A stretch of DNA of 64,000 bases, taken from the NCBI RefSeq assembly GCF_017565645.3, contig NZ_CP086136.1, forward strand, positions 2,370,001-2,434,000, given 5' to 3'. Made by a program: the position numbers and the translations under genes. The number at the start of each line of letters is the position of its first letter. Within the stretch, counting starts at the first letter, position 1. Positions 35,805-46,782 of this stretch are shown piece after piece. A model generated the notes under the pieces. That model searched no databases. It had not been told where the DNA came from and worked only from the letters and a program-made list of their open reading frames with translations. The stretch is from Bradyrhizobium barranii subsp. barranii. Its GTDB lineage: Bacteria; Pseudomonadota; Alphaproteobacteria; Rhizobiales; Xanthobacteraceae.

Positions 35805-36871
35805 TCAGGCGTCTCTCGTGAACTTGCTGATCACGTCCATGAACGGCTTCGGCTTGAACTCGCCGTCGAGCGGCAAGGGGCGGTTCGGCTGCTTGTCCGC
35901 GCGGGCGAAGGTGCCGTTGATCCAGCTATAGCGATCCGAGAGCCCCAGGTCAGGATCGAGCGCACCGGGCCGCTGGTCGAGATCGCTGTCAGGAGATCGT
36001 CGACGCGCTTGGCGACGATGGCGTCGCGCTCTGCCGGATTGCCCGTCAGCTTCTGGTCGTCGACATCGAGCTCGGTGACGAGCACCTCGAGGCCCCAGGA
36101 GCGCAACTCGGTGACGAATTCGGCGAGCCCATGCGTGTCGATCTCGAGCTCGGCATGCAGATGCGATTGCAGGCCTACGGCGTGCAGCGGCACGCCCTGG
36201 TCGAGCAGGTCCATGATCAGGTTGCGGTACGCCGCGCGCTTGGCAATGAACGAGTCCTTCGCCGACTCGATGTCGTATTCGTTGATCGCGAGCTTGACGA
36301 AGGGATCGGCCGCGGCCGCCGTGCGGAAGGCCAGCGGAATCCAGCGGTTGCCCAGATGCTGCGTCCAGAACGTGTCGCGCCGGTCGGTGATCTTCTTCGG
36401 ATTGTCCGGGATCGGCTCGTTGACGACGTCCCACGACGTCAGCTTTTTCCTTGTAATAGGACACGACGGTGCCGATGTGGTCGACATAGGCGCGCTCGAG
36501 CCTTTGGAATCCTTGATCTGCTTGGCCCAGTCCGGAATGTCGTGATACCAGGCGAGCGCGTGGCCGCGCATCGTCAGATCGTTCTCCCTGGCGAAATCCA
36601 GGATCGCGTCGGCGCGCTCGAAGTTGAACGTGTGCGCGTTCGGCCGCAGCATCGGCCATTTCAGCTCGAGCACCGGCACCACCTGGGTGCAATAGGTGCT
36701 GATGGCTTCGCCGAGCCTGGGATCGGCTTGCAGGTCCCAGAGCGTCGCCGCAGCGCCAAAGCCCGGACGGCGTTGCGCGAGTTTTGATGCCGGCGCGGCA
36801 GACGCCGTTGCCCCCGCCGCGAGTGCTGCGGCGCCGCCGAGGAGAAATTCGCGTCTGTCGAGCCTGGTCAC
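35805..36871 (-). pseudogene. Endo-1,4-beta-xylanase, GH10, broken by three single-base indels
   Basis: A Tat-type signal (RREFLLGGAAALAAGATASA) leads into a single GH10 domain. WDVVNEPIPDN carries the acid/base Glu and LVTELDVDD the nucleophile Glu. The frame is lost at 36503-36505 (one T too few) and regained at 36444-36448 (one T too many); between these the correct reading is RLERAYVDHIGTVVSYYKEK. A third shift lies near 35942-35946, after which the family-like end SDRYSWINGTFARAD and FKPKPFMDVISKF is read to the stop at 35805. Restoring all three gives 355 residues, the usual length for a one-domain GH10 enzyme. Homopolymer miscalls are more likely than decay. The start is GTG with AAAGGAA before it. 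Confidence 0.82.
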
Positions 36872-37226
36872 GGTGGGACGTTCCTTTTGGAACCAATGCG
36901 CGCCATCGTACCAAGCGGCGCCTTGCGACGCCGGGGTTTCCTGTCGTTGGGTTAACCTTTGCGGATGTCCGGTGCGCAACGCGCGTGGCGCTGCATCGCT
37001 GTTCCAGTCTGGATCAGGGTTTCGTGTCGTGGTCGCCGGAACCACTCCAGGGAAAGGGCAAATTTAACGCTAACCCGCGAAAGCGGCCTTCCAGCCTCAT
37101 TCGCTGCCCGATCTGCAGACTTATGTGACACTCTTGAGAGATGCTGCGGCGCAGTTCGTTCGCCCCGCCAAGGTCATTGATTAACGGCCGTCACCATCGC
37201 AACACCGTTGCCGGTCCTGTGCTCGC

Positions 37227-38663
37227 ATGCTGAACCGCCATTTCTCGATTTATCTCGTCGCCTACATCCTGCCCGCAGCGGTGGGTTTCTTTGCGGTCAC
37301 GGCCTACACGCGGCTGCTGACGCCGGCCGAGTACGGCGTCTATGTCGTCGGCATCAGCCTTGCCGGCATATTGGGCGCGATCTTCTTCGCCTGGATCAAG
37401 CTGTCGGTGTCCCGCTATCAGGCGATGTCGGCGGAGGTGGATTTTCGCGGCACGGCGATGGTCGCCTTCGGGCTGACGGCCGCGGTCCTCTGCGCCACCA
37501 CGCCGCTGGTCATTCTGTTCCGTAGCGACCTCAGTGCCGAGCTGCTGCTCGCCAGCATGTTCGTGGCGATCATGGCCAATGCCGTCGATGTCGGCCAGGA
37601 ATTCGAGCGCGCCAAATTGCGCCCCTACAGGTTCGCGGCGATCTCGATCGTCCGCAGCGTGTCGAGCGTCGGCTTTGGCCTGCTCGGCATCTGGCTCGGC
37701 TGGGGTGGCTTGGGATTGCTCGCCGCGTTCGGCCTGGGCTCGCTCACCGGCAGCATCCTCAATCTCGTCGGCGACCGCACGAAGATCGCCCGCTTCGAGC
37801 GAAGCCAGTTCATGCAGCTGGCGCGCTACGGCCTGCCGCTGACGCTGGCCGGATTGTCCGTTGCGGTCTATTCGGCCTGCGACCGGCTCATCGTCGCTTA
37901 TCTGCTCGGCAAGGACGCCGCCGGCATTTTCGGCGTCGCCGCCGATCTGCCGCGCCAGTTCATGGTCATGATCGCCTCCAGCGTCGCCGCGGCAACCGTG
38001 CCGCTGGTGTTCCGGTCGTTGTCGGAGAAGAACAACGAGACGACGCGGGAGCGCCTGAGCGAGAGCCTCGAGCTGCTGCTCGTCGTCGTCGCGCCCGTTG
38101 CCGTCTGGCTCGCGCTCGCGGCCGACCAGGTCGCGGGCACGCTCGTCGGCGTCGATTTCCGCGCCGGCGTGTCGGCGCTGCTGCCGACGCTGGTGCTCGC
38201 GCGCTTCTTCGGCATCGCCAATCAATTCTATGTGCAGATCAGCTTCCAGCTCGCCGAGCGGCCGTTCATGCTGGCGGCGCAGTCCTTCCTCACGCTCGTT
38301 CTAAGCGTGGCACTGATGTTCGCGCTGGTGGCCGGCTACGGCCTTTACGGCGCAGCGCTCGCCACCCTCGCCACCGAAGCGCTCGGCTTCGTCGTCGCCG
38401 TCGCCCTGATGCACCGGGCCCATCCCGTGCCGTTCGACGTCAACCGCCTCGCCGGCGTTGCGGCTTCGGCTGCGGCGATGGCGGGCGCTATCCTCATTGC
38501 GCGGATGCAGGCCGGCGGTACCGGTATCGTGGCGTTGATGGTCGTCAGCTCCGCGGGTGGGGTTGCTTACGCCGCTGCGGCCTGGCTGCTCAACGTCGCG
38601 AATGTGCGGACGTTGTCGCTGCGCTTCCTGCGGACGTTCAACCGCAAGGCGCTGGGCGTATAG
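37227..38663 (+). CDS. Polysaccharide flippase / Wzx-like membrane protein, 478 aa
   Basis: Integral membrane protein with about 12-14 hydrophobic segments, of the polysaccharide-biosynthesis (MOP/Wzx) type. Recognisable parts are the N-terminal YILPAAVGFFAVTAYTRLLT followed by PAEYGVYVV, and the mid-protein RYGLPLTLAGLSVAVYSACDR segment. Such proteins move lipid-linked sugar units across the inner membrane. It is divergent from the xylanase gene and convergent (9 nt apart) with the SDR gene. No glycosyltransferase operon is visible nearby apart from the DUF6492-like gene. Confidence 0.85.
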   Translation: MLNRHFSIYLVAYILPAAVGFFAVTAYTRLLTPAEYGVYVVGISLAGILGAIFFAWIKLSVSRYQAMSAEVDFRGTAMVAFGLTAAVLCATTPLVILFRSDLSAELLLASMFVAIMANAVDVGQEFERAKLRPYRFAAISIVRSVSSVGFGLLGIWLGWGGLGLLAAFGLGSLTGSILNLVGDRTKIARFERSQFMQLARYGLPLTLAGLSVAVYSACDRLIVAYLLGKDAAGIFGVAADLPRQFMVMIASSVAAATVPLVFRSLSEKNNETTRERLSESLELLLVVVAPVAVWLALAADQVAGTLVGVDFRAGVSALLPTLVLARFFGIANQFYVQISFQLAERPFMLAAQSFLTLVLSVALMFALVAGYGLYGAALATLATEALGFVVAVALMHRAHPVPFDVNRLAGVAASAAAMAGAILIARMQAGGTGIVALMVVSSAGGVAYAAAAWLLNVANVRTLSLRFLRTFNRKALGV

Positions 38664-38672
38664 ACCCGCGCG

Positions 38673-39407
38673 CTACCCCGCCAGAAAGCCGCCATCCACC
38701 GCAATGACGGTGCCGGTCGCATATTGCGAAGCCGGCATGCAGAGGAAGGCAACGGCGCCGGCAATGTCCTCCGGCTGTCCCCAGCGCTTGAAGGCGGTGC
38801 GATCGGCGACGCGCTGATAATGCGCAAGGTCGCCGCGGCCGGCGGCGTTGATCGCGGTTTCGACATAGCCGGGCGCGACCGCGTTGACGCGGATGCCTTC
38901 TTCGGCCCACTTCAAAGCCAGCGCCTTGGTCAGCATCACGACGCCGCCCTTGCTGGCGCAATAGGCGGGAATCCGCGGCAGCGCCAACGTCGCGTTCATC
39001 GAAGCGATGTTGACGATCGATCCCGTCTGCTCCGCGAGCAGGGGATGGAAGGCCATGCAGGTCCGGAACGTGCCGGTGAGATTGACGTCGAGCACCTTCA
39101 TGAAGGTCTCGATCTCGAATTCCTTGTCGCGCGCGAGAATGCCGGCGCAGTTGATCAGCGCGTCGACGCGCTTGTGATTCCGGGCGAAGGACGTGACGGC
39201 CGCATCATCGGTGACGTCGAGCGTCGCGAGCGTGAGGCCCGCGCGCGGTTTGAGCAGCGTGCGCGAGAGGTCCGCCTCGTTCGCGCCGGTTGCAGTCACC
39301 GTCGCACCCAGATCGCAGAATTGATTGCTGATGGCGGCACCAATGTCGCCGGCGCCGCCGATCACAACGGCATGGAAGCCGGGGGCGAGGGAAAAGTTCG
39401 GATTCAT
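38673..39407 (-). CDS. Short-chain dehydrogenase/reductase, 244 aa
   Basis: Classical SDR with the nucleotide-binding motif [10 protein letters not shown] (in place of TGxxxGxG), NCAGIL, catalytic Ser in VNIASMN and the Tyr-Lys pair in YCASKGG, then PGYVETAI. All catalytic residues are present. It begins 10 nt after the LacI-type regulator on the same strand, so the two are co-transcribed and divergent from the sugar importer operon. A role in oxidising the imported sugar or sugar acid is likely; cofactor (NAD or NADP) and substrate are not evident from sequence. Confidence 0.88.
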   Translation of the reverse strand: MNPNFSLAPGFHAVVIGGAGDIGAAISNQFCDLGATVTATGANEADLSRTLLKPRAGLTLATLDVTDDAAVTSFARNHKRVDALINCAGILARDKEFEIETFMKVLDVNLTGTFRTCMAFHPLLAEQTGSIVNIASMNATLALPRIPAYCASKGGVVMLTKALALKWAEEGIRVNAVAPGYVETAINAAGRGDLAHYQRVADRTAFKRWGQPEDIAGAVAFLCMPASQYATGTVIAVDGGFLAG

Positions 39408-39417
39408 CGGGAGTGTC

Positions 39418-40458
39418 TCACTTCAGGGATTTCGGAGGCGCTGCCGTCGACTCGCGGACGACCAGCGAGAAGTCGATCTCGCGATGCATGATGGTTTGCT
39501 CGCCGGCGAGGCTGCGCACCAGATATTCACCGGCGCGCTGCCAGGTTTCTCCGGTCGGTACGTGGATCGTGGTCAGGCTCGGCCGCAAATGCCGGCTCCA
39601 GTCGAGGTCGTCGAAGCCGACCACCGACAGGTCGCGCGGCACCGAAAAGCCGCTGCGCTCGGCTTCGAGCAGCACGCCATAGGCGATAACGTCGTTGCCG
39701 CACACCACGGCTGTCGGACGGTCCTCGAGGCCCAGGAGATAGCGCGCCGCCTCGCGCGCGTCGTCCAGCGTATAGGGCACCTCGACATGCCATTGCGAAG
39801 GCAATTCGAGCCCGTTCTCCGACAGCGCGCGGCGAAAGCCGGCGACGCGCGCGCTGGCGCGGTCGTTGTTGCGCTGGAGCGCCGAGACGATCCCGATGCG
39901 GCGGTGGCCGAGCTCGATGACATGCGCGGCGGCGCGATGGGCGGCGGCTTCGTTGTCGGTGCCGACGCAAGGATAGGGCCGGTCGGGCTGGTAGATGCCG
40001 ACATTGATGAAGGGTACGGCATTGTCCGCCAGCAGCTTGCGCAATCCGTCGTGATGGCAATCGCCGCGCAGCACGAGGCCGTCGACGCCGCGGCTGATCA
40101 GATTGCGCGCCTGCTGCAATTCGACGTCGAGATCGTAGCCGCTCGTGGTGAGAAACAGCATGTATCCGACCGACGACAAATATTGCTGCAGCGAGGCGAT
40201 GCCGCGTGCGAACATCGTGTTGTCGATCGTCGGTACGATTGCGCCAAGCGTGCGCGAGCGTCGTGACGACAGGATGCGCGCCGGCGCATGCGGGATGTAG
40301 CCGAGCGCGTCGATGGCCTGCTCGATACGCGCCCGCAAGGAAGGGCTCACCGCGTCGGGGTTGTTGAGGGCGCGCGAGACCGATGCCGTCGAGACGCCGG
40401 CGCGGGCCGCCACGGCGCGGATGCCCTGCTTCACAGACTTGGCGTTGGTCAGTCTCAT
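39418..40458 (-). CDS. LacI-family transcriptional regulator, 346 aa
   Basis: N-terminal LacI helix-turn-helix ([20 protein letters not shown] with hinge helix ending in SRRSRTLG) and a periplasmic-binding-protein-like effector domain ([17 protein letters not shown], then [20 protein letters not shown] near the C-terminus). ATG at 40458 is chosen; it lies 3 nt from a perfect 14-bp palindrome at 40461-40474 that is a good LacI-type operator, so autorepression is likely. It is divergent from the ABC sugar operon and leads the SDR gene. Its inducer is probably the sugar or an intermediate of this pathway. Confidence 0.9.
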   Translation of the reverse strand: MRLTNAKSVKQGIRAVAARAGVSTASVSRALNNPDAVSPSLRARIEQAIDALGYIPHAPARILSSRRSRTLGAIVPTIDNTMFARGIASLQQYLSSVGYMLFLTTSGYDLDVELQQARNLISRGVDGLVLRGDCHHDGLRKLLADNAVPFINVGIYQPDRPYPCVGTDNEAAAHRAAAHVIELGHRRIGIVSALQRNNDRASARVAGFRRALSENGLELPSQWHVEVPYTLDDAREAARYLLGLEDRPTAVVCGNDVIAYGVLLEAERSGFSVPRDLSVVGFDDLDWSRHLRPSLTTIHVPTGETWQRAGEYLVRSLAGEQTIMHREIDFSLVVRESTAAPPKSLK

Positions 40459-40460
40459 GA

Positions 40461-40474
40461 ATGTAACGTTACAT
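40461..40474. promoter_or_regulatory. LacI-type operator O1
   Basis: ATGTAACGTTACAT is a perfect 14-bp palindrome with the central CG step typical of LacI-family sites. It ends 3 nt from the regulator's start codon. Confidence 0.7.
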
Positions 40475-40544
40475 CGGACATAGTGAGCCGCATGGTAGCG
40501 GCAATGTCGCAAATCTGCCGCAGATTGTGCGGCTTGTCCATCGC

Positions 40545-40572
40545 TTGACACGGCGGATGCGAGGTCTATTTT
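40545..40572 (+). promoter_or_regulatory. Sigma-70-type promoter of the sugar operon
   Basis: TTGACA at 40545-40550 and TATTTT at 40567-40572 are spaced by 16 bp. The promoter lies about 80 nt before the start codon of the sugar-binding protein and directly abuts a second operator-like sequence. Confidence 0.6.
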
Positions 40573-40585
40573 GTAACCGTTTTCA
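40572..40585. promoter_or_regulatory. Operator candidate O2 overlapping transcription start
   Basis: TGTAACCGTTTTCA, within TTGTAACCGTTTTCAAG, shares the half-site TGTAAC and the central CG with the perfect palindrome at 40461. Its position at the -10/+1 boundary would let the LacI-type protein block the sugar operon. Confidence 0.5.
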
Positions 40586-40650
40586 AGTGCTGCTCAAACG
40601 TGTTCAAAATGGTCCGCCAGCTTAAGGCGGCCAGCCGGGAGGAGAGTTCG

Positions 40651-41952
40651 ATGAAGGCCAGGATGCTCGCGACCCACGTCGCGTTGCCCGTTCTCGCGAT
40701 TGCTGCGGCGATCGCGCAGGCGCACGCCGCCGATTTCGACTGGATGAAGTTCAAGGGCAAGACCGTCACCTTTCTCGCCAACAACAATCCGGTGTCGCAG
40801 GCGCTGCTGACTTACAAGGCCGATTTCGAGAAGCTGACCGGCATGACCCTCAAGGTCGACGGCTATCAGGAACAGCAGATGCGCCAGCGTCTGGTGACCG
40901 TCATGAATGCGAACAGCGACGAGGTGGACGTGTTCATGACGCTGCCCTCGCGCGAGGGCGAGCAGTTCGCCGCCGCCGGCTGGTACGGCGATCTCACCGC
41001 GATGGCCAAGAACGAGGTGGCTAGGGAATACGACCCCAACGGATTGAGCCAGGCCCTGCTGAAGGCCGCGACCTTCGGCGGCAAGCTGACCAGCATGCCC
41101 ATGAACATCGAAGGCCCGATCTTCTATTACCGCACCGACATCTTCAAAAAGTGCGGCCTCGAGGCGCCGAAGACGATCAAGGACGTCGAGGCCGCTGCCG
41201 AGAAGATCAAGAGCTGCGACAGCACCGTGACGCCGTTCGTCTCGCGCGGCCTCAAGCCCGCGATTGCCTATACCTTCAGCAACATGCTGCACAATGTCGG
41301 CGGCAGCTATATCGCAAACGGCAAGTCGAACCTCTGTTCGGCCAAGGGCAAGGAAGCGCTCGACACCTATAGCCGGTTGCTGCGCGATTTCGGACCGCCT
41401 GGCGTCGTCAACTACAGTTTCCAGCAGATTTCGGCGCTCTACCGCGGCGGCCGCGCCGCGATGGCGTTTGAGTCGTCGAATGAGTTGCGCACGGTGATGG
41501 AAGGCGGCGCGCGCCTGAAGGACACCGGCCTGCTGCCGTTCCCGGCCGGCGATGCCGGCCAGGTGCCGACCACGATCGGCTGGGGCATGGCAGTGTCCTC
41601 GCACAGCAAGCAGCCGGATGCGGCCTGGTACTTCGTGCAATGGGCGACCAGCCCCGAGGTGCAGAAGAAGATGGCGCTTCAGGGCATTGCCCCGCCGCGT
41701 CCGTCGGTCGCCAAAGATCCTGAATACCGCAAGTGGATCGACGAGGAGCCGGTGCGGAAGGAATGGCAGGCCGCGCTCGACGTGCTCGCAACGAAGGGCT
41801 CCTCCGAGGTCGGCTATCCCATCGTCGCCAATCCGCAATCGCGCGAGTTCATCGGGCAGGCGGTACAGGATCTCATCCTGAAGCAGAAGACCGTCGATCA
41901 GGCCTGCGCGGATGCCGACAAGGCGCTGGATGCGCTGATCGCGCTGAACTAA
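40651..41952 (+). CDS. ABC sugar transporter substrate-binding protein, 433 aa
   Basis: Periplasmic solute receptor of the SBP_bac_1 (CUT1) family. Signal peptide MKARMLATHVALPVLAIAAA with cleavage after AHA near residue 25. The mature part has the family features VDVFMTLPSREGEQFAAAGW, MNIEGPIFYYRTDIFKKCGL and RAAMAFESSNELRTVMEGG. ATG at 40651 has a perfect GGGAGGAGAG ribosome binding site before it. It is first in an operon of importer and catabolic genes. The bound sugar cannot be told from sequence. A hairpin after the stop probably lowers expression of the permeases relative to this gene. Confidence 0.92.
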   Translation: MKARMLATHVALPVLAIAAAIAQAHAADFDWMKFKGKTVTFLANNNPVSQALLTYKADFEKLTGMTLKVDGYQEQQMRQRLVTVMNANSDEVDVFMTLPSREGEQFAAAGWYGDLTAMAKNEVAREYDPNGLSQALLKAATFGGKLTSMPMNIEGPIFYYRTDIFKKCGLEAPKTIKDVEAAAEKIKSCDSTVTPFVSRGLKPAIAYTFSNMLHNVGGSYIANGKSNLCSAKGKEALDTYSRLLRDFGPPGVVNYSFQQISALYRGGRAAMAFESSNELRTVMEGGARLKDTGLLPFPAGDAGQVPTTIGWGMAVSSHSKQPDAAWYFVQWATSPEVQKKMALQGIAPPRPSVAKDPEYRKWIDEEPVRKEWQAALDVLATKGSSEVGYPIVANPQSREFIGQAVQDLILKQKTVDQACADADKALDALIALN

Positions 41953-41960
41953 CGGCCTCA

Positions 41961-41987
41961 TGCCGGCAGGCTTGCTGCCTGCCGGCA
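41961..41987 (+). other. Intercistronic hairpin after sugar-binding protein
   Basis: A perfect 10-bp stem, TGCCGGCAGG with CCTGCCGGCA, or 11 bp with a 5-nt loop, starts 8 nt after the stop of the binding-protein gene. There is no T-run. Such hairpins usually protect the upstream mRNA and allow more receptor than permease to be made. Confidence 0.65.
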
Positions 41988-42013
41988 CCCAACTCGATCG
42001 AGGACACGAACGC

Positions 42014-42901
42014 ATGTCTGATGCGGCTGCGACACTCACGCAGGACCGGCAGAAGCTGGAGATGGCGGCCCTATCGGCGCCGGCCGTGGTCTTCACGGTC
42101 GCGATGATCGCGTTTCCGGTCGTCTATACGATCTGGCTCGGCTTCCAGACTTTTTCCTCGACCGGCAAGCAGTCCTTCGCGGGCCTTGCCAATTATTCGA
42201 AGCTGATCTCCGATTACGAATTCTGGCACGGGCTGTGGATCACCATTGCGCTATTCGTGCTGTCCTTGGCGCTGCAGCTCGTCTTCGGCGTCTGGCTGGC
42301 GCTGGTGCTGTTCCACGCCAAGCGGCTGCCGGGCATCGTGCGCTCGTTGTTCATCTCGCCCTTCATGATGCCGCCGGTGGTGGCGGGCATGATGTGGCTG
42401 GTGATCCTCGATCCGTCGCTCGGTGCTGCCAACTATATCCTCCAGTCGTTCGGCCTGCCGCCGTCGGACTGGCTGGCCTCGCCGACCTGGGTCATTCCGA
42501 CCGTGGCTCTGATCGACAGCTGGCAGTGGACGCCTTATGTCGCCCTGATCGTGCTGGGCGGCCTGCAATCCCTGCCGCCGAGCGTCTACGAGGCGGCGCA
42601 GATCGACGGCGCGTCGCCATTCAGGACTTTCCAGCGCATCACGCTGCCGCTGCTGCTGCCGACCATCGTCACCGCGGCGATCCTGCGCAGCGTCGATCTG
42701 CTGCGCTTCTTCGACATCATCTACATCACGACCCAGGGCGGCCCGGGCAACGCCTCGAACACGCTCAACATCTACGGCTTCAGGGTCGGCTTCGAATTCT
42801 TCAACATCGGCTATGCCAGCGCCCTGATGCTGACGCTGACGGCGATCGTGTTCGGCGCCGTGCTTGCCTTCAATCGCCTCCGCGGTGCAGTGGCCTGGTG
42901 A
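42014..42901 (+). CDS. ABC sugar transporter permease 1 (CUT1, MalF/UgpA type), 295 aa
   Basis: Integral membrane subunit with about six hydrophobic segments. The EAA loop reads YEAAQIDGASPFRTFQRITLPLL and is followed by FFDIIYITTQGGPGNAS, as in MalF/UgpA-type permeases. ATG at 42014 has CGAGGA about 8 nt before it; an upstream ATG would read through the intercistronic hairpin and was rejected. The stop lies 4 nt before the next permease start. Confidence 0.92.
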   Translation: MSDAAATLTQDRQKLEMAALSAPAVVFTVAMIAFPVVYTIWLGFQTFSSTGKQSFAGLANYSKLISDYEFWHGLWITIALFVLSLALQLVFGVWLALVLFHAKRLPGIVRSLFISPFMMPPVVAGMMWLVILDPSLGAANYILQSFGLPPSDWLASPTWVIPTVALIDSWQWTPYVALIVLGGLQSLPPSVYEAAQIDGASPFRTFQRITLPLLLPTIVTAAILRSVDLLRFFDIIYITTQGGPGNASNTLNIYGFRVGFEFFNIGYASALMLTLTAIVFGAVLAFNRLRGAVAW

Positions 42902-42905
42902 TGTC

Positions 42906-43733
42906 ATGAACGATGCCGCCAACACCGACCGCTGGATCCGCTGGCTCAACACGGTGCAACTCGTGCTCGCCGGCGTGCTCATCATGGCGCCGACGGTCTG
43001 GATGGTGCTGTCCTCGTTCAAGCCGTCGTTCGAGGTCACCGCCTATCCGCCGACGCTGAGCTTCTCGCCGACGCTGGAAAATTATGTCGAGCTGACAAGG
43101 ACCACGCCGTTCCTCAGCTATGCGCTCAACAGCCTCATCGTCACCGTTGGCTCGACCGCACTCGGTCTGCTGTTTGGAATTCCTGCTGCCTTCGCCGTCT
43201 CCTGGACGCGGATTTCGTGGCCGGCCATCCTGACGCTCGCCGCGCGCATGGCGCCCGGCACGTTGTTCCTGCTGCCGTGGTACGTGATGTTCCGGCAGGT
43301 CGGCATGATCGGCTCCTACACCGCGCTGATCCTCAGCCACGCCGTCATCACGCTGCCGATCGTGATCTGGGTTTTGCTGCCGTCCTTCGACGGCATTCCG
43401 CGCAGCGTGTTCGAGGCGGCGCAGGTGGATGGGTGCAGCGTCACGCGCATCCTCTGGCGCATCGCGCTGCCGCTGGTGGCATCAGGCGTCGCCGTCTCGG
43501 CGATCCTCGCCTTCGTGTTTTCGTGGAACTACTTCCTGTTTGCGCTGGTGCTCTCCAACGGCGACACCAAGACGCTGATCGCGGCCGCCTTCAACTTCAT
43601 CGGCGAAGGCTCGACGCAATGGGGTGCCCTCATGGCTGCGGCGACGCTGATCGCGTTGCCGCCGCTGGTGCTGGCGGCCCTGGTTCAGCGCTGGCTGGTG
43701 TCCGGACTGACGCTCGGTGCGGTGAAAGGCTAG
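42906..43733 (+). CDS. ABC sugar transporter permease 2 (CUT1, MalG/UgpE type), 275 aa
   Basis: Second inner-membrane subunit, about six hydrophobic segments, with EAA loop FEAAQVDGCSVTRILWRIALPL and the following FVFSWNYFLFALVLS. Segment LKP-like SSFKPSFEVTAYPP after the first helix is typical of the MalG group. ATG at 42906 lies just after the stop of permease 1; the open frame upstream belongs to shadow sequence. It pairs with permease 1 and the ATPase at 44.8 kb. Confidence 0.92.
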   Translation: MNDAANTDRWIRWLNTVQLVLAGVLIMAPTVWMVLSSFKPSFEVTAYPPTLSFSPTLENYVELTRTTPFLSYALNSLIVTVGSTALGLLFGIPAAFAVSWTRISWPAILTLAARMAPGTLFLLPWYVMFRQVGMIGSYTALILSHAVITLPIVIWVLLPSFDGIPRSVFEAAQVDGCSVTRILWRIALPLVASGVAVSAILAFVFSWNYFLFALVLSNGDTKTLIAAAFNFIGEGSTQWGALMAAATLIALPPLVLAALVQRWLVSGLTLGAVKG

Positions 43734-43741
43734 GTATCGAA

Positions 43742-44746
43742 ATGAACGTGTCGCCCCGTCCGAATTCGATCATGCAGGCCGCGGTCTTCCACGGCAATGA
43801 CCGCATCACCATCGAGCGCGTCGCGATGCCCGATGTCGGCCCAGGTGAAGTGCTCGTCCGCGTCTCGCGCACCGCGCTGTGCGGTTCCGACTTCAAGCTC
43901 TGGCACAAGGGCTCCGAGTTTACTGCGGGCCACGAGATCTTTGGCGTGGTCGAGCAGCCCGGTCATCGCCTGCACGGCCGCCGCTGCGCCGTCTATATCC
44001 CCTTGCACTGCGGCCACTGCGCCGCTTGCAAGCGCGGTGATACCCAGATGTGCCTGGAAGTCTCCAGCCTGATCGGCTGGAACAGGCCGGGCGGCTATGC
44101 CGAATATGTGCCGGTGCCGGAAAACTGCCTGCTGCCGGTGCCAGACGATATCGAGGACAGCCTTGCGCCGCTGCTGCTCGACACCATCGGCACCTCAGGC
44201 CACGCCGTCCGCTTTGTCAGCCGCGTGGTGCCGCCGAGCGAGGCCGGTCCAGTTCTCGTCATGGGCGCGGGGCCTGTCGGCCTTGGCGTCGTGCTGGCGC
44301 TCCGCGCGCTCGGTTACAACGACATCTACGTCGCCGATCCCAACGTCACACGCCTGAAGATCGCCCAATCCTTCGGCGCGAAGGCGCATCCCGTCGGAGA
44401 TACCTCGAAGCGCTTCGCCCTCATCATGGAATGCTCCGGCGCCCATGCGGCGCGCAACCTCGGCATCGAGCTGGTCCTGCCGCGCGGTGCGCTGGTGCTG
44501 GTCGGCGAGAACGCCGCGCCCTGGACCATCGAGGAAGGCAAGGTCTTCCGCCGCAAGGATTTTTATATGATCCGGACCTTCTACTTCCCGGTCTCGGATT
44601 TCGAGCCGAATGTCGAACTGCTGCGCAAGTACAAGGACGAATACCGCGTCCTGGTCGATGGCGAGTTCGGCCTGTCGGCTCTGCCAGAGAATTTCGCCCG
44701 CTTCGCCAAAGGCGAGCTGATCAAGCCCGTGCTGGCGCTGGACTGA
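43742..44746 (+). CDS. Zinc-dependent alcohol/polyol dehydrogenase, 334 aa
   Basis: Medium-chain dehydrogenase. Catalytic zinc ligands are expected at Cys in TALCGSDFKLW and His in GHEIFG. The four structural-zinc Cys are in CGHCAACKRGDTQMC. The cofactor loop is MGAGPVGLGVVLALRALG and the following acidic residue (VADPN) suggests NAD. It lies between the permease and ATPase genes of a sugar importer, so a sugar, polyol or sugar-acid substrate is likely. It resembles L-idonate/threonine/galactitol-type dehydrogenases; a finer call is not safe. Confidence 0.88.
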   Translation: MNVSPRPNSIMQAAVFHGNDRITIERVAMPDVGPGEVLVRVSRTALCGSDFKLWHKGSEFTAGHEIFGVVEQPGHRLHGRRCAVYIPLHCGHCAACKRGDTQMCLEVSSLIGWNRPGGYAEYVPVPENCLLPVPDDIEDSLAPLLLDTIGTSGHAVRFVSRVVPPSEAGPVLVMGAGPVGLGVVLALRALGYNDIYVADPNVTRLKIAQSFGAKAHPVGDTSKRFALIMECSGAHAARNLGIELVLPRGALVLVGENAAPWTIEEGKVFRRKDFYMIRTFYFPVSDFEPNVELLRKYKDEYRVLVDGEFGLSALPENFARFAKGELIKPVLALD

Positions 44747-44752
44747 GCGATC

Positions 44753-45822
<1,070 letters not shown>

Positions 45823-45826
<4 letters not shown>

Positions 45827-46782
45827 GTGCGTCGGCAAACATCGGCGATCTCTCGGCGCTGGCCGACCTCGCGTCCGGCACGAAGCCCGTGCACGTGATC
45901 TGCCTCGGCCTGTCCGCGCTCGACCAGGTCTGGCGCGTCGATCGGCCGTTCGCGGGTGGAAGCGAGAAGATCAAGGCGGTCGAGTACGGCACGCTCGGCG
46001 GCGGCATGGCCGCCAATGCGAGCGCGGCCGTGGCGAAGCTCGGCGCGTCCGTCGCGTTCTGGGGGCGGGCAGGGAATGATGCCGCCGGCCATGAGATGAA
46101 ATCGGCCTTCACCGCTGAAGGCGTCGATGTCGAGAATTTCCGGCTGTTTCCCGATGGCCGCTCGTCGGTCTCCGGGATTATCGTCGATAGCCGCGGCGAG
46201 CGGCAGATCGTCAATTTTCGCGGTCTTTACCCGGAGGCAGCAGACTGGCTGCCGCTCGAAGCCGTCGCGCGCGCATCCTCCGTGCTGGCCGATCCGCGCT
46301 GGGCCGAAGGCGCCGCGACGTTGTTTCGGGAAGCGCGATCGCGCGGCATTCCGACAGTGCTCGACGGCGACATGGCCGATACCGAGGTATTCGAGCGGCT
46401 GCTGCCCTTGACCGATCACGCCATCTTCTCCGAGCCCGCGCTCGCCGCCTTTGCCGGCTCGGCCGAAGATAAATCTCTCGCAGCCCTTGCGCGCTTCGGC
46501 TGTCGCGTCATCGCCGTTACGCGCGGCGAGGGCGGCGTGAGCTGGCACGAGAACGGCCAGCTGCACCGGCAGGCCGCCTACACCGTCGACGTCGTCGACA
46601 CCACAGGCGCGGGCGACGTCTTCCACGGCGCCTATGCGCTCGCGATCGGCGCCGGCCTCGACGTGCGCGCCACCATGGCGTTTTCGGCGGCGACGGCCGC
46701 CATGAAATGCCGCCACGCCGGCGGCCGTAACGGAATCCCTGAGATCAACGAGTGTCTTGTATTCATGAGGACGAAGCCATGA
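45823..46782 (+). CDS. PfkB-family sugar kinase, 319 aa
   Basis: Ribokinase-type kinase. The N-terminal substrate site has the GG pair in YGTLGGGMAANASAAVAKLG; the C-terminal anion hole and catalytic Asp are in VVDTTGAGDVFHGAYALAIG. Start overlaps the ATPase stop and the stop overlaps the aldolase start, so translation is coupled on both sides. It could phosphorylate a ketose, a ketose phosphate or a 2-keto-3-deoxy acid; the neighbouring aldolase and dehydratase leave two pathway models open (see findings). Confidence 0.92.

Noticed and set aside
35796..35931. Longer C-terminus for the DUF6492-like protein
   Set aside because: The frame beyond 35697 is low complexity and antisense to GH10; a one-base correction gives a plausible end at 35795.
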